Positions 1-7,433 of a stretch of 24,639 nucleotides of DNA are shown piece by piece. The stretch lies in the NCBI GenBank assembly GCA_015679605.1, contig JAAAVE010000168.1, forward strand, positions 1-24,639, in the 5' to 3' direction. Position numbers and translations under genes: made by a program. Positions within the stretch are counted from its first letter, which is position 1. Every line of letters starts with the position of its first letter. The notes beneath the pieces are model-generated. The model made no database searches and had not been told where the DNA came from. It worked only from the letters and a program-made list of their open reading frames with translations. Source of the DNA: Podila epigama (taxonomy: Eukaryota; Mortierellomycota; Mortierellomycetes; Mortierellales; Mortierellaceae).

Positions 1-1181
1 CAATGATTGTGGCGTCCTTTCATGTCTAACTTGAGCCACAGTCGTTTGAAGGATTTATATGCTTCTGGTTTGGAGCAGTGTAGGACCATCTCACGAAAAG
101 TGGGTATGTTGCTTGGAATGTTATCGATATCCAGACTTAATAGACGGGGCATCTGCTTGATCATCTTTTCGAAGGAATGACGCCAAAGAAAAATATAGCC
201 ATCGTATTCGCTGACCTTTAGTTGTCGAAGGTGTGTCAAATTTAGAAACTTGGCCCCAGGTCCCGGCTCTGGATCGTTTGGAGTGGCGCTGGTTGTGGTA
301 GCTAAGGTTGCTTTTGGTTTGGGATTGTCGAGTCGAAAAATTGGCTCGGTCCATGAGAAATGGCAACGATCAATCTCAAGGGATTGAAGCATTGGGAAAC
401 AGTGCGTCAAGAAGATTAGGCCCTTGCCGGAAATCCCCATGTGGGTGATCCTTAAAGACGTGAGTTGTGGATATGACTTGAACTCTGCGACCTCGTCAGT
501 GTTCAAGAACCAGTTAGGGAGCGAATACTGTTTGCGGAACTCCAGTCTTAAACATAGCAACCGTACCATAGCTAGTTCACTGAGGGAAGGACATGCATCC
601 AGAAGGTCCTCAACTAAAGACCATTCTCCAATCCAACAGCTATGTTTGATACTCAGCAATGAAAGGGAGCGAAGGTGTCTCAAATTGGCGCCGGCTAGGT
701 TCGTCAAGATGGGATCTGCATGCAGCATATCGGTCATGGTTATTGAGATAGTCAGCGATGTCAGAGAGGTGAATCCAGCAAGAATTGTCTGAGCGCTCGG
801 CTCATTCACTGAGTTCCAGTCAAAGTTGACTTCCTGTACATTGGCGCAGTGAGTAAGAGTGGTCTCAATCACCGTCTGAGCTCTTGCTTTGTACTTGCCA
901 TGTACGTCGCCTCGATACGTTGTGGAGTATTTCCGAACCAATTGGCCACATGAAGGGACCTGCTCTAATGGTATCGAGAGTTTTTCAGGATCGCTGTCGT
1001 TTCCAGACAGGGTGTGGGCCAGTTCGAGCGAGATATATGGTTGGAAGGCACGATGGAAGGCCTTGGAGATACGTCTGGCATGGTGTCGTTCGCGTGGAGC
1101 AAGATATTTTGCAATAGAATGGACCAGCTCCGGTAGCAAAAGAACCTTTGTGAAAGGGCGCACGCTTTCAGGAACAGTCAT
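1..1181 (-). CDS. F-box/LRR protein, copy A (3' end outside window)
   Basis: The frame is open from the ATG at 1181 to the left edge: 393 whole codons without a stop. It aligns along its whole length with exon 1 of the gene at 3458-5778. An F-box-like helical segment spans residues about 12-55 (LLPELVHSIAKYL, then RRISKAFHRAF), followed by leucine-rich repeats with spaced L-x-x-L patterns to the edge. F-box proteins normally join Skp1 in SCF ubiquitin ligases, and the LRR part binds the substrate; that role is inferred from the family. The start was chosen because the MTVPE opening is shared with copy B. A short Thr/Ala insert (about residues 318-330) is absent from copy B. About 64 bases of exon 1, the intron and exon 2 should lie to the left. 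The C-terminus and the state of the gene there cannot be judged. Confidence 0.85.
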   Translation of the reverse strand, partial: MTVPESVRPFTKVLLLPELVHSIAKYLAPRERHHARRISKAFHRAFQPYISLELAHTLSGNDSDPEKLSIPLEQVPSCGQLVRKYSTTYRGDVHGKYKARAQTVIETTLTHCANVQEVNFDWNSVNEPSAQTILAGFTSLTSLTISITMTDMLHADPILTNLAGANLRHLRSLSLLSIKHSCWIGEWSLVEDLLDACPSLSELAMVRLLCLRLEFRKQYSLPNWFLNTDEVAEFKSYPQLTSLRITHMGISGKGLIFLTHCFPMLQSLEIDRCHFSWTEPIFRLDNPKPKATLATTTSATPNDPEPGPGAKFLNLTHLRQLKVSEYDGYIFLWRHSFEKMIKQMPRLLSLDIDNIPSNIPTFREMVLHCSKPEAYKSFKRLWLKLDMKGRHNH

Positions 1182-1620
1182 GAAAAGCAGGGGGGGGGGA
1201 AATGAGTAAGTCCGATTGGGAAGTGTCTTTGAGATGAAGGAATGAAGGAATGAAGGAATAAATGAATCAGAGAATGAATGAGTGAGAAAATGAAAGACTG
1301 TAAGAAGAAGAAAAGGATGAATGAATGAATGAATGAATGAATGATTGAATGCTTTCAAGATAATGGCTGCTCATCGAGTGGATTGAGCGATGGCACCAAA
1401 AAAAAAATATTGAGGTCTTGCTCATAACACCTCGCCACTGCCGCCGCAGCTGGAAATTGTGGTGTGAATGTGTGTAGATTGAACCTCTTTTGCCGCGCCT
1501 CCGTCTTGCATCCTTCTCGATAACGAGTCGTTTACGTGTTTTTTTTATTATTATTTTAGTAGGTAGAGGTGTCAATTGCTTGTTATTGCTAACCGTTACA
1601 AGTGATGGTGAGGATAGAGA
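1182..1620. other. Spacer / F-box copy A leader with G run and GAAT microsatellite
   Basis: This stretch separates the membrane-protein gene from the F-box start on the same strand. It opens with ten G (1190-1199, so C on the coding strand, nine bases before the ATG), where copy B has five. Next come irregular GAAT/GAAG tetranucleotide repeats (about 1233-1351). A block shared with 6035-6140 follows (for example GCATCCTTCTC at 1509). No convincing TATA box was seen. Low-complexity open frames across the repeats are not considered coding. Confidence 0.7.
1544..1549 (-). terminator. Possible poly(A) signal of the membrane-protein gene
   Basis: AATAAA on the minus strand about 72 bases after the stop of the gene at 1621-2175. 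The position suits a fungal 3' UTR, but the stretch is A/T-rich and the match could be chance. Confidence 0.4.
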
Positions 1621-2175
1621 CTACTTTTGCTCTTGATACTGTTGCTTCTCGCTCTCCTGCACAGGGATATCTATAACGGAATATGGATGCTGCTGTTGCT
1701 CGGAACTGATGAGATCGGGTTGTGAGGTGGTTGTAAGCTTGGGACCGTATCGCAAGGTGACAAGAACTTCAATCATCACCATGAGACTGGCAATCAAATC
1801 TAAGACGACCTCAATCACAGACATGACACAATAGACAGCGATACTTGTAGGCATTTCCGAAGGACAAGTGAGGTCTGAGCCATATCTGATTAACGTCCTC
1901 ATTGGGAAGGAAAACCAGCATGCTGCTACTACGAACAGCCCGGTAGCTCGTAGCCATCTGCTGACCGACACTGAGGACCGTATGGACATGATATAAGAGA
2001 CAAGGATGAAGACGCACGCGAGAGCGTAGGAGATTGCATTCAGCGATTCCGTGACAACAATGTCGAATTCTGCGTAGGTGTAGATATTTTGAGTCACAAG
2101 GACAATACACACGGCACTCGTCAAAGCAATGATTGCGATGCGAAGTCGACGCAAATTTTGCACGGCCTTTGACAT
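1621..2175 (-). CDS. Small four-helix membrane protein, function unknown
   Basis: Intronless 184-codon frame. Four hydrophobic segments lie at residues about 11-30, 43-64, 75-93 and 111-141, with Arg-rich turns (NLRRLR at 7-12, RWLR at 73-76) and a hydrophilic Gln/Glu-rich C-tail (about 142-184). The four-helix layout resembles MARVEL-type proteins, but no family signature was recognised, so that is only a resemblance. The loop before helix 4 has a Cys (CPSE at 104-107) that recurs in the decayed copy at 6141-6481. The ATG at 2175 has A at -3 (CCAATG context), and a TATA box lies about 140 bases upstream. It sits about 440 bases upstream of F-box copy A on the same strand. The existence of a decayed paralogue shows that it was duplicated with the F-box gene and supports its being a real gene. 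Confidence 0.72.
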   Translation of the reverse strand: MSKAVQNLRRLRIAIIALTSAVCIVLVTQNIYTYAEFDIVVTESLNAISYALACVFILVSYIMSIRSSVSVSRWLRATGLFVVAACWFSFPMRTLIRYGSDLTCPSEMPTSIAVYCVMSVIEVVLDLIASLMVMIEVLVTLRYGPKLTTTSQPDLISSEQQQHPYSVIDIPVQESEKQQYQEQK

Positions 2176-2311
2176 TGGTAGATGTGGTGCCTGGCTAGAT
2201 TATGTTGAGTGTGGTTCGTTGTAATTGGATGTGTGGTGAAGGAAGACCCTGAAATAGGATGAGGAGAGACTGTGGATGAAGAAAAGAGGTGGAGGAGCGC
2301 ATGTTGGTCGT

Positions 2312-2318
2312 CTTTATA
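2312..2318 (-). promoter_or_regulatory. TATA box of the membrane-protein gene
   Basis: TATAAAG on the minus strand, 137 bases before the ATG at 2175. It lies in the block missing from copy B, which fits the loss of expression expected for the decayed paralogue. Confidence 0.5.
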
Positions 2319-2958
2319 GCTGCGAGAGAGGGTTTGTATGGGGTTCGATTTAAAGTTGAAGTCGTTGATAAAAAAAGTGGGCTATTGTTTTTCCCCTGGT
2401 GGTTGGGGTCATGGGTAGATTAGAGGATAGAAGGAAGGTTGAATGGAAGGATGGATGGGCACATACACTTTTCGATAATCCATGAAAATCATTGCAAACC
2501 ACCTTATTTGAATTGCAATAGAGTATACCTTTCAAAAGAGGCAGGAACCCGAAGCGCCAGGAAGTTATCAACAATTGAAAGAGTCGACAGTGCAAAAAAA
2601 GGGTTGGTAGACCAACACATTGGCGACAAAAGAGCATTGAAAAAGAGGTGCAAGCGTTGTCATGTCGACTCTTCGATTCGAACACAAGAACCTTAATTCA
2701 ATGCAAAAAGACAAAGTCAAAGAAGCTGACATTGTCTTTTGACTAGTCTTTGTAATAGACACGTTCCATGATGTGCCCGATAATCCGTATCTGACCTGGT
2801 GATCATTGAACCTACCGACTGAAATACTTGGGCGAGTGTCCCTTGTCTAGATAGACACAGAAGTAGCAGGTATCTCACATCCGGTCGTTGAGACGACTAG
2901 GATAGACAGGGTTGTCGCGGCTGGTTACATTTTTGTTTGTGTGAGGTCGCGTTGTCAG

Positions 2959-2986
2959 CTCATTGTGCACACCTCATTGTGCACAC
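2959..2986. repeat. Perfect 14-base tandem repeat (2 units)
   Basis: The unit CTCATTGTGCACAC occurs at 2959-2972 and again at 2973-2986. Each contains the palindrome GTGCAC. The equivalent spot in the duplicate (about 6700) lacks it. Confidence 0.85.
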
Positions 2987-3404
2987 CCCAATATGAAAAT
3001 AAGAATGTAGTGCGTTGACTTGTCAACAAAGTAACGTTATGGGTGACATACATGCGTTCAACATATCTGTTGGCATGTGCATTCTATCCTATCTCGCAGC
3101 TGTAGTCCCTGTTATCAAATATACTCTGAAGGTGATGCACGGCATAGGAAGTGAGTGTCAGTATGGGCTATGTGTTAGCCCAATAGTGGTTCAATTCTTT
3201 GCTTCAAAAGAAAACACATCGGACAAGCACCCTTGATAACTGGATTTGCTATCATGACAGTGTTGCATAAATCATTGTGGTGGTGGTGGTAAAATGATGG
3301 AATGTTTCCAGAGTTCATCATCATTCTGTTGACATGAAGCTGCATCGAACTGCAGTTTCGTTCAAGAGTATGTGGTCGCGTCTTTTTTTTTATTTTTTCT
3401 ATTT

Positions 3405-3417
3405 TTTATTTTTTATT
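3405..3417 (-). terminator. Poly(A) signals of F-box copy B
   Basis: Two AATAAA hexamers on the minus strand (3410-3405 and 3417-3412), about 41-53 bases past the stop codon at 3458, in an A-rich context. They are likely 3' processing signals. Confidence 0.5.
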
Positions 3418-3457
3418 TTGGCATTCGTTAGGACTATCATTCACATGAAGACCTCGT

Positions 3458-5778
3458 TTATATCTTAATCTTCATCATCGAAAGCCTAGGGTTCTGCTGT
3501 TGCTTCGCCTCGCTCATCCACTCTTCATAACCATGGACTATCTTGGACTTAATTGTAAGGCACTCAAGAGATGGGAAGCGCTGAATGATCTGCGAATCAA
3601 TATCCAACATGTGGACGATGAAGGATGATGTGAAGGTGATTTCAAGTTCCTGCAAGTGTCGTAGTGCACCATACTTCCATTCTGGGCTTTGTGTGACGTT
3701 GGGCGCGACCATTGGTGGCATCTTCTCTGAGTCTTTGACTATCGTGTCTTCTGTCAAGGCCGTACCAATGGACAAACTTGCATCCATTGAAGTGGCAAGC
3801 TGAACAATCGCAGGGTGATCTGTTCTATTTGTGACAGCTACAGAATCCGCTGTCATTGGTGAAGCTCCTTCGGTTGTCGTATCGATCGCTGTATCAATTG
3901 TGTCGTTCGGGGACACTGCCTCAGCCAATACTACGGCTTCAATCGTTGGTACTATGTCATTCTCATATGTGGTTGTGACCACCATGACTGGCACTTCAAC
4001 ATTTTCAGATATGACTGTACCTTCGTCGGTCGATGCCTCAGAATCATCCACAACTGCTGCAACCACTTCGGAAGGCTCTTCCACAGCACCAGGCACTACT
4101 GCGACCTCTCCAGCTGGGACTCCATTAGCATCAGGTGAGGCAGTGGTGACATCTGGTGGTGGCCAGGATTCTTCATCAGGGTAAACTCCAAATGTTCCAC
4201 AGTACGCCACCTCTGCTAGCGACTGTTCATCGGCGGGACAGTAGCCAAGACCTCTAAAGAGATCATAGCCATGGAGTCTACAGTCCAAGATGAGGACCTC
4301 CAAGTTTGGTAGATTAGGGAAGACAGCTCTGTTCAAGTTTGAGAGAGTCATGTCATCGAATCGTGTGCGTCGTAGCCCTAGCCTCAATGTCGTCAATGTC
4401 GAAGAGAACGGGAACGGAAAGTTGGTCTTCACATCTGCCAGAATCCTTTCCTATATACCAGATACCAAGCATGAACACATGACATGGTATAAGTTACAAA
4501 ACGAACAAAGAAAAATACAAGGGATAAAATATGTTTAACAACCAGTCTCAATTGATTCCTCACCTTCTCGATCCACAGCTCTTTGAGATTTCGAAAGCAA
4601 GGCTGCTTCAAAAGTGATTGCACTTCCCAATGACTGTGGCGTCCTTTCATGTCTAACTTGATCCACAATCGTTTAATGGACTGATCCACATCTGGTTTGG
4701 AGCAGTGTAGGACCATCTCACGAAAGCTGGGCACGGTATTTAAAACGTGATTGATCTCCAAACTCGAAAGTTGAGGCATCTGCTTGATCATATTTCCTAG
4801 GGAATGATGCCAAGGTTGATTAAAGAGATCATAGTCGCGGACCTTTAGTTCTTGGAGGTGAATAAAATTCAGAAATTTGGCCCCAGGTCCCGGCTCTGCA
4901 CCGTTTGCATTCGATTTGGGATTGTTGAACCGAAACGCAGGAATGATCCATGGGTAACGGCAACGGTCAGTTTCAAGAGTGTGAAGCTTTGGGAAACAAT
5001 GGGAGAAAAAGATCAGCTCCTTGCCAGACAATGGGACTTGGACGAGTCGTAGAGACGTGACCTGTGGATATGACTTGAACTCTTCTACATCGTCGGTGGT
5101 CAAATACCAGTCTGAAGTCGAAAACTGATCGTGGAGCCCCCGATTTGAACATGACCATCGTACCAGAGCAAGATCACAGAGGGAAGGACATGCATCCAGA
5201 AGGTCCTCGATCAAAGACCATTTTCGGGCCCGCATCCAAGTTGCCACGTTCGATAGTGTAAAGGAGCGAAGGTGTCTCAAATTGGCCCTGGATAGAATCG
5301 TCAGAATGGGATCAGGATGTCGCATCATGCTCATGGCCATAGTGATAGACAGCGATGTCAGGGTGCTGACTCCAGCAAGGATTGTCTCAATGATCGACTC
5401 ATCTACAGAATCGCAGTCAAGGCTGACTTCTTGCACATTGGCGCAGTGAGTCAGTACCGTCTTAAGCACGGCTTGAGCTATTGCTTGGTACTTAAGATGA
5501 ACATCATCTTGATAAATTGTGGTGAATTTTCGAACCATTCGACCACATGAAAGGACTTGATCCAAAGGAATCGAAAAGTTTGCAAGATCGTTGACGTTTC
5601 CAGACAGCGTGTGGGCCAGTTCGAGCGAGATATATGGCTCGAAGGCACGATGGAAGGCCTTGGATATACGCCTGGCATGGTGTCGTTCGCGTGGAGTAAG
5701 ATATTTTGCAATTGAATGGACTATCTCTGGTATCAAAAGAACCTTTGTGAAAGGGCGTGCGTTTTCAGGAACAGTCAT
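3458..5778 (-). CDS. F-box/LRR protein, copy B (2 exons, 735 aa)
   Basis: Exon 1 is 5778-4564 and exon 2 is 4450-3458. The intron (4563-4451, 113 bases) starts GTGAGG and ends TATATAG. This acceptor was chosen because it keeps phase 0 and gives an exon opening ERILADVK, matching ELFDNVK in the paralogue at 7434-10544; AGs further downstream align worse. An F-box-like segment lies at residues about 12-55, then irregular LRRs, then a low-complexity Thr/Val/Ala/Ser-rich acidic insert (about 485-650) after GLGYCP, then a final LRR-like end. The presumed role is substrate adaptor of an SCF ubiquitin ligase (family inference). The open frame continues upstream of 5778 through the GAAT repeat to 6099, but homology with copy A begins at MTVPE, so 5778 is taken as the start. 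Confidence 0.88.
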
Positions 5779-5816
5779 GTTAAGCAGGGGGAAATGAGTA
5801 TATCTAATTGGGAGAC

Positions 5817-5954
5817 GAAGGAATGAAAGAATGAATGAAAGAATGAATAAACGAACGAATGAAAGAATGAAAGAATGAAAGAATGAAAGAATGAATGAAT
5901 GAATGAATGAATGAATGAATGAATGAATGATTGAAAGAATGAATGAATGAAAGA
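5817..5954. repeat. GAAT/GAAA tetranucleotide microsatellite
   Basis: About 138 bases of GAAT units mixed with GAAA, longer and purer than the matching tract in copy A. It lies 39-176 bases upstream of the copy B F-box start. On the minus strand it reads as an endless Phe-Ile-His-Ser pattern, which explains several spurious open frames. It could affect promoter spacing or the leader; that is inference. Confidence 0.9.
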
Positions 5955-6140
5955 GTGCATTCAAGCTGCAGTGTTGCATTCCGAGGCTGTGCGAAGGAGA
6001 AAAAAAAAGCATCCAAGCTTTGCTGCATCGCCTCCTTCTTGCATCCTTCTCAATAACGCGTCTTTTTCGTTTCATTGTTCTGATACATTGAGGTACCATT
6101 TGTTATTGATAACCGTAAAAAGCAACGGTGAGGGCATAAA

Positions 6141-6481
6141 CTACTTTTGCTCATGTCACTGTTGCTTCTCCCACTCCTGCGCAGGGATATCTACAACAGA
6201 ATATGGGTGTTGCTGTTAATTAAAGCTAATAAGAGTAAGCTGTGAAGTGGTTGTAGGCGTGAGAGTGTACCATTAGGTGACAATTGCCTCAATTATCGCC
6301 ATGAGAATGGTAGTCAATTCTAAGAATAAATATCCCGAACGCGGTCATGACACAATAGCCAACGGTTTTCTGTAGGTTCCGAAGGACAAGTGAGATACGA
6401 GCCATAATTGTTAACGACCTGATTGGCGAGAAAAGGCAGAGGACGGCTACCGCGAACACCCCTTGAGCTCGTAGCCCTCTG
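6141..6481 (-). pseudogene. Decayed copy of the four-helix membrane-protein gene
   Basis: Homologous to 1621-1961 of the intact gene. The terminal segment aligns base by base, but CAG-TAT has become CAG-TGA, which puts a stop five codons early. Indels further upstream (about 6240-6345) break the frame. Everything upstream of about codon 72 is missing, together with the promoter, because the alignment jumps at 6481 to sequence matching 2652 onward. Conserved remnants include the CPSE region (plus strand TTCCGAAGGACAAGTGAG near 6376) and the ACAACCAC stretch. It cannot encode the membrane protein. Confidence 0.88.
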
Positions 6482-7433
6482 CAAGCGTTGTCCTGTCGAC
6501 TCTTTGATTCGACGTGGTGATGGCATTGGTTATTGTAGCGAACACATTCCACGAAGTACCATATACTCGGTAAGGGTCTCTTGTCTGGTTAGACACAAAA
6601 GTAGCTGGCAACTCTTGTAAGGTAGATTGATTAGATAACTAGGATGGATATGGTTCTTTTTTCATGGCGAGTTCCATTGCTGTTTGTGTGAGGTCGTGTT
6701 GTCATCCCAAGGTGTTATGCTCCAGCATGAGTTGCGCTTTGACATGTCATCAAGTAAGTTTAGGGGGTGAACATGCAGTGAGTGCATGCTTTTCAACGTG
6801 TCTATTGTATCGACATGTGCCATCCTTGCCATGACACACTTGATCTCGCAACTGTGGTCCTTTTTTTGTCAACCAAATGCTGTTGCTGTTGCTGTTGCTG
6901 ACTTTTGACGCTCTCAAACCATTGCCATTTGCCAACTGGTCACATGGGGCTGCAACACTTTGCTTTTGGACCGGCTTGGCTTGGCTTGGATTGGTCGTAT
7001 CAACATCAAACCAGACTTTCTCCTCCTTCACTCATGCTCTATTATTTGCTTCTTTGTTTCTGGCACAGCTTTTTGCTTTTTTCCTTCTTCCATGAACAAA
7101 TTACCTTCAACTACCTCAAGAACATCACTTTTTCTCATCAGCTTTTCTTGAGCATCGCTCCGTCAACTTGCTTCAGTCTTGTTAACCATCGTCATTCACC
7201 ATCACACATTTCTTCCATTCAGTCCTCTTTTTCCACCACATCCACATCGTACCTGACCTGACCTGGCTGTGGCTCCCCATCTCAATCTTACTCTCAGCGT
7301 AAAAAAAGAGCACAAAACCACTTGCCTCACGTATACCACACTTCAACTCCACTATTCTCATATTCACTATTCATATCAGCCATAGGCAACAGCTCGCGTC
7401 TCTTCTCACCCAAGGAGCACTGACTGACTCACT
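6482..7433. other. Spacer and probable promoter/leader of the third F-box gene
   Basis: Positions 6482-6870 repeat the copy A spacer. Beyond this lie a TGCTGT hexamer run (about 6880-6900), a GGCTT pentamer run (about 6973-6990) and then a long C/T-rich stretch typical of fungal leaders (about 7020-7420), running up to the ATG at 7434. No clear TATA box. Open frames here are short, not supported, and probably chance. Confidence 0.55.

Larger units (their letters stand above)
1..3115. repeat. Direct segmental duplication, copy A
   Basis: This segment is collinear with 4628-6870 in the same orientation. Position 1 pairs with about 4628, the F-box start at 1181 pairs with 5778, the membrane-protein stop at 1621 pairs with 6141, and the spacer motif at 2651-2682 pairs with 6482-6513. 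Similarity fades near 3110-3120 (partner about 6860-6878). The unit holds an F-box/LRR gene and a four-helix membrane-protein gene. Its left part, including exon 2 of the F-box gene, lies outside the window. Copy A keeps a 690-base stretch (about 1962-2651) that copy B lacks. The copies differ at many sites and by small indels, so the event is not recent. Confidence 0.9.
2319..3457. other. Intergenic spacer, partly duplicated
   Basis: No convincing gene. Positions 2651-3115 are recognisably similar to 6482-6870, with conserved islands such as GCAAGCGTTGTC, GTCGACTCTT and TTTGTTTGTGTGAGGTCG. A perfect 14-base tandem repeat lies at 2959-2986. From about 3120 to 3380 there is no partner in the window, and nothing but a short GGT repeat near 3277 stands out. 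A T-rich tract at 3381-3419 belongs to the 3' end of the next gene. An open frame at 3015-3236 is not conserved in the duplicate. Confidence 0.6.
4628..6870. repeat. Direct segmental duplication, copy B
   Basis: Partner of 1-3115 in the same orientation. Only the part with a partner inside the window is given; the copy probably extends left over exon 2 of the F-box gene. Relative to copy A it has lost about 690 bases, joined at 6479-6482. At the join both parents share TGC (copy A 1959-1961 and 2649-2651), a short microhomology. Confidence 0.88.

Noticed and set aside
3015-3236. Plus-strand 73-codon frame with a hydrophobic stretch
   Set aside because: The equivalent part of the duplicated spacer does not keep the frame, so there is no sign of selection.
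3831-4184. Plus-strand Ser/Thr/Val-rich frame of 117 codons
   Set aside because: Shadow of the low-complexity insert in the copy B F-box gene on the other strand.
5775-6099. Upstream in-frame extension and related frames rich in Phe-Ile-His-Ser
   Set aside because: They are translations of the GAAT microsatellite. Homology between the F-box copies starts at the ATG at 5778.
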